The notes under the pieces: model-generated | Databases searched by the model: none | Told to the model about the DNA's origin: nothing | What the model saw: the letters and a program-made list of their open reading frames with translations, nothing else | Origin: Pohlia nutans | Taxonomy: Eukaryota > Streptophyta > Bryopsida > Bryales > Mniaceae | Direction of reading: 5' to 3' | DNA: 64,000 nt | Assembly: GCA_022496805.1 (NCBI GenBank) | Contig: CM040101.1 | Coordinates: 4,032,501-4,096,500, forward strand | Shown here: positions 12,501 through 23,560 of the stretch, in pieces | How the letters are laid out: each line of letters opens with the position of its first letter | Position numbering within the stretch: the stretch's first letter is position 1 | Translations under genes and position numbers: made by a program

Positions 12501-13588
12501 TATTGGATGAAATAATAGAGACCTACGGTCGCGAGGTTTCTCAAATAAAAATACACAAAAACAAGCGATGAAACAAACTACCTCATTCACTTGCATGCCA
12601 GCTTTGTAGCCTAAAGTTAGATGACCTAAATAATACCAAAATAAACCGGCTCACGAATACCGTAGTTCCATAGCAGGGTCGCCGCCACCCCGCGAGTAAA
12701 TATTTTTTTATATTTTGTTGTAATTTATATTTATGTGCAGTCAGCCCAATTGCAAGCTTTTGTGTAGACACGATGACATGAGCATTCTGAGCAAGAATGA
12801 TACCAAGCAGAACATCTGTTGTAACCAATGCACGCAATCCAGTGGATCGAGTGCTGAGCACATAGTTACGAGCTTTCAGTGGCGGCTCGTCTTTTGCGTC
12901 TAAAATCAGTCCATTAGCACATTCCGTAGCTCTCATCCCTCATTCCGTAGCGAAATCTCCCGTTCGCAGCTTGAATGTGAGCACACTCACCATCCTGTTC
13001 GTCGAGCGAGCTTGTAGACCTTAAGTACAGCTGATAAGCCCTGTACTTAAGATTTTCCCAAGAAGCTCACGGGAGGATTTCTTCTTTTCTAAGCGAAGTG
13101 CGCGTACTCTGTTTTTGGCACAAGTTTCTGTTTACCTTCCCTGGCAGCATGAATGTTTGGAAACGGTTTAGAACTTTTCTTTGATAGTTAATCTTCTTTG
13201 CTTCTTCCGCTGCGAGAGGAGTCTCTACAGGTGCACGATAGAAGAAACGGTGTCCGATTGATTATTTTGGAGACCTGTCGTGATTTGTGATGTTTTAAGT
13301 GAAATCTGCTTTTGCTGTGTGCGGTGCAGCTAAGGAAATCGTTTGTGTAACGCGCAACCAAACATGGTTGGTGGACGACCACGGCGCCATCACCACCAGA
13401 GGTAGCTCTGGCACTCTGTCAACTCAGTCAATACTTCGGTTGGTAGAGTGCTTGCTTAATTAGTGTGGTGGGCTGAACTTGCACTCACATTTTGAGAATC
13501 AGATTCGTAGCAATCACCCATGTAAAAAAGGTTTTGCATCGTGTTGGACGCTGCTTAATACAGTGTGAGAGTTTTGAACAGGACCAGA
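12501..13588 (+). promoter_or_regulatory. Upstream/leader region of the B3 gene
   Basis: A more GC-balanced region lies between the family H MITE and the first ATG of the B3 gene. It presumably holds the promoter and 5' leader. A perfect 11-bp inverted repeat, CTTAAGTACAG...CTGTACTTAAG, spans 13020-13051. No TATA box or start site can be assigned with confidence. Confidence 0.35.
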
Positions 13589-16500
13589 ATGGCAGAAGGT
13601 ACTCGTAACGATGAGCTAGTTTACAGCGGAGTGAACCAGAACTGGAGCACCGACCTGCAAGTGGCCATCAACGACGGCAAGCGCCGAAGAGATGCTTTCT
13701 TCACCCGTCGAGTGAAGTCTGGCACTTCCTGGCCCTTTCAGCAAGTAAGTTAGAGCTCTCTGCATTCATTCGCACTCTTACTCAGACTGCATTTGTTGTC
13801 AACATTTCTTTGTACACAGTCAGTGGTGACTGCTGCATTGTGACCGTGCACTTCTGAACTTCCACAGTTTTGTGTATATGCTTGAGCTGAAACATTCAGA
13901 GCCTTACCCCAGTAGCTAGAAAAAGTGGCTACCACATTAGATGAATATTAACAAATAAATACTGAAGAATCATTTTCTTCATTTGGGTATGCTCCAAGCA
14001 TCTTAGACAGTGACGCATGAAAAATGACAACTAGCTAATGTTCTTCAATCCCATGACAAGTCCACGAAGTGGGTTAAAAGGAAAACCATTTATTAAGTGC
14101 ATTGGGTCCGACGGAAGGGGTGTTGTGGTAACACCCTTAAAAGTTAGTAATGAACATAACTAAATACGAATAACTTTAAAAAAAATTCCATATCAATATC
14201 TACATCTAAAACCGGAGCTCGATCGCAAAGAGGAATCGAAGCGCTTCTTGTGTGAATAATTAATTAATCCTCCCTGTGGATTTTATTTTGTTTAACTTCG
14301 AATTAGGTGCGAGAATGACGGCTTAGTTTTGTTCGATGGTCAACGGAGTTGTCAACTGGTATTGATTGGAGTTTCAAGCCGAGTTTCAGAGCAGTTTATA
14401 TTGCGAGAAAACGGAATGCTCTCGTTCTTACAATTTTTCGATTGCCTTTGTTTTCAAATACTCTGTCCTTAAGCTTGAAGTACACATACAAAGATTGAAG
14501 AAGGCTGTTCAAATCTTGTGTATTTAATTGATTAAAGTCATTCAAAGTCGGGGTAATGACCTTGTTTAATTTGGTCGAAGTGACTCTGATGAATAATTAT
14601 GTATTACACAGATGATAGTAAGCAAGCCTGTTTTGGTGGTTCAGTCACAGTGTTGACCTTGTCATGGTTGGAGTACATCTAATGAACAAATGCCATACGC
14701 AGATTTTGGCAAGCAAACTTGTCAGGTTATTTCTGGTGACCGTTCACCCATGAATCTGAAGTCGTGTTGAACCTTAAGGATGGTTCTGATTAATTCCGTT
14801 ACTCTCAGATTTTTATTTTGATGTTGCAGCTATGTTCAAATCTTGTGTGTTGATTCAAATCATTCAAAGTGGGACAGAGTAATAATCTGGTTTTGGTTGA
14901 TGTAAATCTGATGAACAAATTCATACACAGATGTTAGCAAGCGAGCCATTTCTCACTGGAGGTTCAATGACCCTGTTATGGTTGGAGTAAATCTAATGAA
15001 CAAATTTATGCCGTTAGCAGATGTTGGCAAGCAAGCCTTATTTATGTCATGAATCTGACGTAGTGTTGTTCAAACTTTCAAACTGACATGGTATCTGCGT
15101 GTATTGATGTTGGTTTTGATGTTGATGTTGCATCTGCGGACGTATGTTGTATGTTGATGTTGATACAAAACTATTTTGATGTTGCAGCCGATACCGATGA
15201 AATTCGCCAAGGTCCATCCGGAGCTGCACAAGGAGAAAGTGACCTTGGAGAGTCCCAGCGGTGTAGGGTTTAGGGTGGTGGTGCTACGTCACAACGATGG
15301 GATGCGGTTTGGCAAAGGTTGGAGGCAATTCTCTGTAGAGAATCACCTTCGAGGAGGGTACTATCTGCTCTTCACCCTGGTGCAAAAGTTACACTTCACG
15401 GTCACGTTCTATGACCACCAGGAAAAAAGTCACACCTGTTTTCCTCCACTGGATCCACTGCCCGTTGTAGTGAAAGCTCTAAATTCTCGTTCACTTTCAG
15501 CTGTTGCTGCTACAAAAACAACGAGTCGGTATCATGGGGTTGGAAATACCTCCGGGAGACGAAATTATGCTGGTGCAGTGGAGTCCTTGAATGGTGAATG
15601 TATGAGTCGTGCCATGCATCTGCTGCAACAACAAGGGTGCAGGAAATTCTCGGAGATTGTTTCCAAGTGCCAACGGCGTCGTCACGTGAGTAACAAAGAC
15701 CGAAGCCGTGCCGTGAAGGCGGCCATGAGATTTGCATATGATTGCAGAATGCCAAGTTCCTGGCGGTGATGTGTGATGCCCAAGTCTACCACAGATTCTA
15801 CCTGGTAACATTCACTTCTAACTTGTTAATTGCCAGCAACACTTAATGTCCCTGCCACAGTATTGTTATGCAACGGGAACACCACAGTGTTTGGCTGAAA
15901 CTTGTCGTTATTAGGTCCACAGTTAGTGTCGTGACGAAGCCATGCAGGCAATTATTTCACAAATGTTGAGAATGATGGTCATCTACACTTGTAATCAATT
16001 GAGGGGTACATAACATTCTTTAGACTTTGTGATGCTCATTCTCCCATTCTTTATACAAAGATGCAACAAAGGGAACTTTAATTTTCAGAAGGATGAGTAA
16101 AACCACAATCAGCTATCACAAGAGAGGGTCTACCCATGTTGTACTACTTGTTCATTTGTACCATTTTCAAGTAGAAACTTATGGAAACTTCCTCACATTC
16201 ACTCTAGATCAGGTAGCTTCTGTCAATGCAAGACCTTCTCTTATTTCCAGGATTAAATGTAGACGCACACGGTGGTTGAAGAACCAAGCAAACCTGGCCG
16301 GCACTTTGTCACTCATATGTTAGGCTCAGTGTACTGAATGTAGGAGAGTAACCACTACTACAATCATACACTGTGTGCGGCGTTTGTTAGCAACGTTGGG
16401 GCATAACACAAGCAACGTTACAGCTTGTTATAACATTTGCTATAGCTACTCCCCACCGTTCCTAGCAACAATGTGTACTTATGATCCTAGTAGTGAACTC

Positions 16501-17814
16501 GAGCAACTTTGGGGAGCAACTCAAACAATATTACAGCTAGTTGAGCAGCAACGTAATTATAAGAACCGTAGTATATTGTTTAAGCTACTTCCCTGGCAAG
16601 CTAGTGCTGCAAACAGTGTATTTGAGATCCAAGTAGCGCAATCCATGTGATAGAGCATCTGTAAGTGAATAGAAAAGGAGTGCAGTGTTTGAATAGCCAA
16701 AGTATGAATTATTCATGTGATGTATTTGAAGCTCCGTGCTCATAATTACAGTGTGGGGTTGTGTTGGACAACCCATCCCACGGGAGATTTTGGAGGAGAC
16801 AGAAACGCTGCATGCAAAGGAGGTGAAGGTATGCCTCACCGACACAGAGCAAGCGTTCTACGTGGCCAACTGGGCGTGGCAGCCCTTTTGTGAGACACCG
16901 CTTCTCAACAGCGATGGATGGGCCAAGTTTGCCTTGGACCACACGCTGGAAGAAGGGGACGTGTGTGTTTTCGAGCTCACTGACCTCAACGACCTCCCTG
17001 CCTACGACCCTGCTTTCGTCTTCTGTGTCCACATCTTCCGCGCGGTAGAGGCTGACTACGGTGGCCACACCCCACTGCACATCACGTAAGCTAGCCTCCC
17101 CTTCCTCTTCACCATTTCATAGCACCAGCATTCCAACATTCTAGTCACGTTGATCTAGTATTTATATTTTTCAACATAACCAGGTTGGGATGCATCATTC
17201 TTTAAATCTCGTTCAACCAAAAAGTTTAGATTTGAACGTTCTTGGTAGAGTGGAATGAGCATTCTTGAATGGTTTCAAGCATTCTAGACATTTCTTGAGC
17301 ATTAAGGTTTGTGGACATTTTAAGCAACATGGCATGCAGGGTTCCTCTTATTGACTAGTCTAAGTTGGTTTTCTTTGGTCTTGCTAGCAATTGTGAAGGC
17401 ATTCCAATGGTTCATTTGGAAACCATATGAATAAGTTATATATATTTCCATCTTTGGCTTGTAAGTGGACACTAGACTTTCTCTTTAACATGGTGCACAT
17501 TATCATAATGAGGATCTACCTAATAACCAAGATTTTGTTTTGAATTAATAGTGGATATCATAATTGGTTCGCAATTATACTTTGAACTCAGGCAACTCAC
17601 TCATTTCATGTGCAGGTTGGAAGAGAAATTCGCAGCTGCAGAGTCTGAAATCATGTACAGGAAGCGGCCCATCACTGACCGCGGCCTTTCCAGCCAGCCG
17701 AGGAAAGCTCGGAGAGCAAACAACCCGCAGCCATTGTGGACCAAGTTGATCAAACCATGGATGCAAGGTCGCTCGAAGGTAGCCACGGACAAAGGCAAAT
17801 CTAAAACCTCATGA
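13589..17814 (+). CDS. B3-domain (REM-type) DNA-binding protein, two B3 domains, five exons
   Basis: Exons inferred from GT/AG and reading phase: 13589-13744, 15188-15685, 15748-15804, about 16752-17085, and 17616-17814 (stop TGA). The ATG at 13589 is the first in frame. Domain 1 (residues about 37-132) has FFTRR...IPMKFAKVH, VTLESPSG and a FGKGWRQF turn before LRGGYYLLFTL and FTVTFYD, the B3 fold of plant DNA-binding proteins. A basic linker precedes domain 2, which starts with KFLAVMCDAQVYHRFYL and continues IPREIL, GWAKFALDHTLEEGDVCVFEL and VHIFR. The C-terminus is basic (RKRP, RKARR), which suits nuclear localisation. REM-like B3 proteins act as nuclear transcription regulators, but the target here is unknown. 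Oddities: exon 3 ends in phase 0, while the best acceptor at 16751 needs phase 1. Intron 1 (1443 bp) has a tandem duplication, and the intron before exon 4 carries a 143-bp mini-CACTA. Confidence 0.85.
14508..15187 (+). repeat. Tandem duplication (about 330 bp) inside intron 1 of the B3 gene
   Basis: The block GTTCAAATCTTGTGT...ATTCAAAG...CAGATG.TAG.AAGC recurs at about 14508 and 14832. Each copy ends in TTTTGATGTTGCAG, at 14816-14829 and at the genuine acceptor 15174-15187. The duplication therefore created a second copy of the 3' splice site. Confidence 0.65.
16353..16495. mobile_element. 143-bp mini-CACTA candidate in a B3 gene intron
   Basis: Starts CACTACTACAATC and ends GATCCTAGTAGTG. 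It is flanked by the 3-bp direct repeat AAC (16350-16352 and 16496-16498). The terminal repeat is short (about 8 bp exact), so the call rests on termini plus target duplication. The interior holds AGCAACGTT repeats. Confidence 0.55.
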
Positions 17815-18729
17815 TCATGTTGTTTCTATCCTTGTGGTTCTAGACATTGTTAAGCAGTTCTAAGAGAAGAGAAAAGTCAGAAAACAATCCTCCAACTTGC
17901 TCTACTTGCATACAGTGTAGAATGATGTACGATCGATCATTCTGTGAAATGCTTGAGACTTGCACTCAGCTGACTCTAAGTTAACACTATTTCAACTCTG
18001 TGATTTCAGTATGAAGACACTCTTTATTATAATATCGTTAACCATGCATTACTAGTGATTTCAATCACTCTTTTTTTCAATGATTAACATATTCGGTAGA
18101 AAGCGTTTGATGCACAGCCAGTAAGTATGTGGTGATACACAATGCTAGTGCTGTAGTCACAAGGCAGCAGAACTTGGGAACGAAGACGAGAACTAAGCTC
18201 CAGCTGGCACATTCACAGTGCCAAACTCTTACCTGTCCCTCTTTTCCTTCCTCACACGGACTCTCACCAACAAACGCGCAAAAACACGCTCAATCAATTT
18301 GTGAGTATCAAAGTCATTCAACCAGCAGCCGGATGACCAACACGCAAGGCACGAGCTCAGCTACGATGCACTGATTATGCCATGGATCGATAAATCCTCA
18401 CTCAGATTGACCCTGCTCACAGTCATCCCTCTCTCTCTTTTCATAATAAACCGAAAGCAGAATCCAGACAGTCACAAAACACTATTTCGACGACTGTCAA
18501 GCGAGAAATTGACGTCTTCTGGCAACTACATGACTGACCCCACGGTCATCGCCAATACGTCAACTTGCAGTGACAGAGCTTCAGTCCCCCAGTCAAGTCC
18601 GGCGAGGGACACATAGAAAAGGAGGGAAAGAAAAATAAAATGGGAAAACAGGACTAGTGAGTGGCCAGACTGGCCGCTCATTCACCCACCTAGCAGAGTT
18701 GTCAAACCACACCGATATGACTTAACCCT
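17815..18729. other. 3' flank of the B3 gene
   Basis: Probably contains the 3' UTR, then spacer. It is more GC-balanced than the flanking repeats. Open frames of about 80 codons at 18129-18616 show no recognisable domain and are Ser/Thr-rich by composition, so I do not call a gene. Confidence 0.4.
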
Positions 18730-19319
18730 TTAACCCCTAACTGCCCAAGCAGGCGTTTTTGGCGTGATGTACAGATTTCATCCGTATTTTCTCATCCGTA
18801 TTTTCTCATCCGTCATGCACTTTTTGTGGTGTGACTTTTTTACTGAATTTTTTATGGGAAGTTAACTTCATGTATGTGTGATCCGATCGAAAAGGAAATA
18901 ATTTTTGAAAAAATTATGCCTCATTTTGTGTTGTAGTGTTTCACCGAAAATCTTGAAGATTTTGGTCTAAAAGTGTTCATGAAAAAAAAAACTATTAAAA
19001 TCAAGCATCCAAAAAATCTCCAAAAATCACTACACCTAAAGTACTACATTATAACCCATCACAACAAATTTCATCCACATATTGTCAATATCTTATTCGT
19101 AATTGAATTACAAAGTAATTTTTTATTTTATGTTTCAAAATTTATAAAAAAAGATTAGTGATAGTAGTCATAGATCTAACTGTATAGATAGAATCTAAAA
19201 TTAAAAATGTATAACTTTTATTCATACATCAAGTTCTAAATATTCATATTAATTGCATTTTATAATGCATCTTTGCAAAACTGCCTAAACTGGACATAGG
19301 TGAGGACGTTTAGGGATAA
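18730..19319. mobile_element. piggyBac-like MITE, family A
   Basis: Left end TTAACCCCTAACTGCCCAAG; the right end GACGTTTAGGGATAA is mutated at the last bases. The interior matches 2401-2991 (for example TCATCCGT, TGTGATCCGAT, CATACATC), including the motif GAATCTAAAATT shared with family B. About 590 bp, non-coding. Confidence 0.8.
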
Positions 19320-19535
19320 CGCGCCAATGTTCACTACGTGGACGACGCATAGATTGAAATTGCTAGATTCTCATCCAAATTGGACAGTTTTCATCCACCA
19401 AAATTCCTCTTGGTTCTTGAGCAAGTTGACTATCCTTTGTACAGTTTGGATCTTCAAAATAGGTTATTATGATTTTTAGAAAAACAACAAAATTGGTTTA
19501 TGTCAAGTTTCATTCTTAGTTCAAAAAGTGGGACC

Positions 19536-20125
19536 TTAACCCCTAAATGTCAAAACGTCCAAAAACTGGTCGACTAATAGATTCAAACCCTTCTCACGTT
19601 CTCATTAATGCCTGAATGAAAGTCATCCAATTTTTTGGAGATTCTTCACCAAGTCGTTGTCCTATCTAACGGTTGGATTTAGTCATACTTGATTACATAT
19701 TTTTCTAAAATTACAAATGTAGAAGTATGTCAAGTCGTTGACCAAGCCAAAATTGCATTGGCTGTAGTTCAAAAGTGGCCTTGCAAAAATGGGGTCATAG
19801 ATTTAAGAAACACAAAAATTTCAAAGAATCACCACGTTTAAGAGTATCTCATTTCAAACTCATTCCAACAAATTTTACTCAAAATATATTAAAATTTTGT
19901 TTGTAATCGAATTTAGAAGGAATTTTTAATTTTAACTTTCAAATTTTATAATCAAATATTGGTGATAGTATTAGTGAATCCAACCATATGGATGGAATCT
20001 AAAATTCAAAATCTAGAACTTTCATTTGTATATTAATTCCAAAATATTCTTCTAAATAATACTTTATGATGATTTTTCTCAAATTGTCAATTCCAGGGAC
20101 ACCCTGGTACGTTTAGGGGTTAAAT
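19536..20125. mobile_element. piggyBac-like MITE, family B
   Basis: TTAACCCCTAAATGTC at the left and GTACGTTTAGGGGTTAA at the right, with TTAA at both edges. The interior is the reverse complement of 61690-62282. It appears to be inserted in an older TTAA-ended element, of which about 19316-19535 and 20126-20446 (ending CGTTAAAGGATTAA) may be the two halves. Confidence 0.85.
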
Positions 20126-20526
20126 ATGATTTTCCAAAATAAGTAGAATCAAATAATGGAAACCATACCATCTCGTAGTGCATGTTATTCCAATTTCATT
20201 ACCTTATTTTTTTTTTAAATTGTGCTACTTTGGGATTTCAAATTGAATTTCAAGACTCAAAAGAAAACCTTGCAAAATTAATTTGAAAATATTAAATAAA
20301 AATAGAATAAATCCAACTATACAGATGTGATCTTCACATTGACATTTACAACTTTGTTTTGACCATCAACCCCATTTTTGGTTTTCATCAAACATTTTAT
20401 AACGCTTTTTTGAAAACAGTGTTGAATCGGGACGTTAAAGGATTAAAATTCTCAATGAAAACTGTAGCTTGCTCCGGATGCAGCTTGAGTTCTTTCTAAA
20501 TCTTGCTCCCGGCAACATAGCTGTAA

Positions 20527-21256
20527 TTAACCCCTAAAAATCTGGGAGGCCAAAATCTGGCTTGTGAATGTAACTCATTATCCTATTCCAATTGCTACAT
20601 GGATGATTTCCATCCAATTCTTTTTGTGAAGGATTTTGCTTGGTCATACCACCCTCAAGTTAAATTCAAATCATTAAAGCTATTTTTAGACTTTACATGG
20701 GGTCCCAACTACAAATAGAGTCGTAAAAATGGTTCACCGTATAGTAAATTTTGGTTTTTCTGCTTTTCCTGCTTGAACTAAATTAAGGCCATATTGCATT
20801 TCAGCATACTATTAACAAAATGAAGCTTGCCAAGTCTAGTTTCTACTCCACTTTGAATTTTTGAAAAAATTTAAAAATTGAGTGGTTTATTGCAGTTACA
20901 AATTCAGTGGCTCTTACCATCAACACCACGGTGTAGCAAAAATTTCTAAAGTTAAACACACAGATGATTTTCATTTACCTAACTTTTCTTCATCGTATTT
21001 TATACCTTTGGTTAAAAAATCAAAATATTTGAGTACATTTTGTAACTGATATGAATTTTCTTTACAATCTTTTCAAAAAATCATAGTAATTTCAAATTTT
21101 CACCAAAATTTATGAAAAATTCATGATTTTTTGTAAATACGTGGCTTCATCTACTAATAATATAAAGTTGAATAATTTTATTATTTATAGTAGCAAAATT
21201 GAGTGTGACAAGTAAAGCAAGATTCTATAGTCATAGGCCCGACCTTCAGGGGTTAA
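20527..21256. mobile_element. piggyBac-like MITE, family C (730 bp)
   Basis: TTAACCCCTAAAAATC at the left, GACCTTCAGGGGTTAA at the right, TTAA at both edges. Its right part is repeated at 40519-40752 (an internally deleted copy) and, in inverse orientation, at 63881 to the window end. No coding capacity. Confidence 0.75.
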
Positions 21257-21779
21257 CTGGTTTTTTTATCATCATTTTGTTGCTCTAACTTTTTTAATTT
21301 CTAGTTCTTTAAAGTTGACTCTTGAAGTTATTGAAGCTCAACATCAATGGTTGATCTTGACCTTGACCCTTGAGAGTAATCACTTCATGTCGGGTGATAA
21401 TTTCTCAAAACTCATTGTGTTGAAATTAGGGATACCATTAATAATTGTGAACCATATAAATGTAAGCATAGCATAATCAAACAAATGTCGGTTCAACCTT
21501 GGTAAGATCGGACCATTGAATTGGAAGACTATAGTATGTTTTTGAATTGTATAACGCACACTCAAAAATGAGATTCTGGAGGTATGTGACTTCAAATTCA
21601 AATAGAATTTGGGTTAAATTTCCAGAAATGAAAGTGCTAACGTTCAACAATGAGCTATGTCAACACCTCTCTATTGCAATCTCTCATGTCAAGAACATAC
21701 TCATATATATTATTGCTAACATGGCAAATATGCTTTTTAACAATTTGATTATGTGCATCATCCAAAAAGTGGATGGTTG

Positions 21780-21795
21780 GACGTTTAGCGGTTAA
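21780..21795. mobile_element. Isolated right terminus of a piggyBac-like MITE
   Basis: GACGTTTAGCGGTTAA ends in TTAA at 21792-21795 and resembles the A/B family termini with one change. A matching left end is not evident between 21257 and 21780, so the element is truncated or too decayed to delimit. Confidence 0.4.
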
Positions 21796-22747
21796 TGAAA
21801 AGCAAAAGAACAAAATATGAACAAGTGAACGACAATCCAATGACAAGGAATCACGATTTACTAAACACAATTTCAAAAATTTGAAATCCATAATATAATA
21901 CAGACCATGCATGTATGTAGTATGCAAACTGTAAGGACGGTTCTATTATTTGGATTATAGTGCCAGAGTCGAGCCCAGAGTTTGGCAATGGCCAACCTAC
22001 TTAACCCATATGTAATCCAAACAATACATGATTACATGGTTGAAATCCTCTTGAAAATGGGGACAAAGAGAAAAATAAATAAAAAATAATCATACTAGTC
22101 ATATAAAAAATAAAAACTCATGAATGTGAATTGTTTGCCGACTTTAACCTCCAAACATCACAGCGAAGTGAAAGACAACGAAATTCAAATTTTCCCTTGA
22201 TTCTCAATATTGCTTGGATGACAATCATTCATTTTTTAAAAGAAAATTATTTGGTCTTTCATGCATTTTGTAAATATTAGGTTGGTATGTTAAACGTAAG
22301 CGTCCAAAATGCCCAATATAGCCATCTACATCACTAAACTTTGTAACATTGGCATTTTTACATTTTACCTCGGTATTCAACCTCGGTATTCAGACTGTGA
22401 TACACAATTTAAAGCTCTTGTTTCATACTACAAGATTCACTACTAGAAAATCACGACCAAAACAATAGAAAATCAACTCATTTCTGTTGGTCCGTGCACT
22501 GTAAGTGCCTTTTTCACTGATTTCTAACTTTCTGTAAATGCAACAATAGAAGTCGCTTGATTTTTGTTGGTCCGTGCACTGTAAGTGCCTTTTTCACTGA
22601 TTTTTGTTGGTCTGTGCACTATAAGTGCCATTTTCACAAATTTTTAACTTTCTATAACATTAAAGGAAATCTGAATCCTCATCAAAACTGCGAGTTCTCA
22701 TGCACATAAATTAATAAAAATATATATATATTAAAAAAAATTGAATA

Positions 22748-22749
<2 letters not shown>

Positions 22750-22840
<91 letters not shown>
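22750..22840. repeat. TA dinucleotide microsatellite
   Basis: About 90 bp of uninterrupted TA repeats inside the CACTA element. The Tyr/Ile repeat frame it creates is not a protein. Confidence 0.95.
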
Positions 22841-22844
<4 letters not shown>

Positions 22845-23139
22845 AATAAAAATTGAAATCTCACGTGGATATGTGGCAGCATTTCGGCCACATCAAGTTG
22901 GATAATAACTTTTTAATAATTTTTAAAATAATTTTTAATATATTCTTAATATAAAATAAAATAAAATAAAAATAAAACATTTTTAAAATAATTTTAAAAC
23001 ATTATAAAAACACTTTTTAACCATTTCTGTAATAATTAATATTATTATTTTATTAAAAAATTATAAAAAATTAAAATTAATTTTAATTACAAAAAAATAA
23101 AAAATAAAAAATAAAAAATAAAAAATTTGTCAATTTTTT

Positions 23140-23560
23140 TTTTGGGAGTGGATCTGGCAGACTTTTCTATATAGTTACTAAAAGTTTCAAAAAATTCCAA
23201 AAATATTTTTTTTTGAACGAAATTTTGATTGCTGGGAGCGGTTTTTTTTCCACAGCAGACTTTGCATAATTTTAGCGAAGTCAAAAACTTTTTTTTTTCA
23301 AATTTTTTTTTTCATTAGATCAGGCAGGCTTTTTTCTATACCTACAAAAAGTTTCAAAAAATTCCAAAAATATTTTTTTTCGACGAAATTTTAATGGCTG
23401 TGAGCTGTTTTTTTTTCCATAGCAGACTTTGGATATTTTTAACGATGTCAAAAACATTTTTTTTTTCAAAAATTTTTTTGTAGTGGATTAGGCAGGTTTT
23501 TATCTATATCTATAAAAAAATTCAAGAATTTCTAAAAACATATTTTTTTGGGTATCAAAG
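23140..23560. repeat. Tandem repeat of about 167 bp, 2.5 copies, inside the CACTA element
   Basis: The GGATCTGGCAGAC / GATCAGGCAGGC / GATTAGGCAGG landmark recurs at about 23151, 23319 and 23485. Each is followed by AAAGTTTCAAAAAATTCC-like sequence and, in full units, by CATAGCAGACTTTG. Confidence 0.75.

Noticed and set aside
12583..12936. 117-codon minus-strand frame near the B3 gene (MRATECANGLILDAKDEPP...)
   Set aside because: The N-terminal half looks somewhat protein-like, but I recognise no family, and the C-terminal half looks like random translation; not enough to call a gene.
13430..13480. tRNA A-box-like TTGGTAGAGTGC in the B3 leader
   Set aside because: No matching B box or cloverleaf follows; chance match.
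22682..22891. Tyr/Ile repeat frame on the minus strand
   Set aside because: Translation of a TA microsatellite inside a CACTA element.
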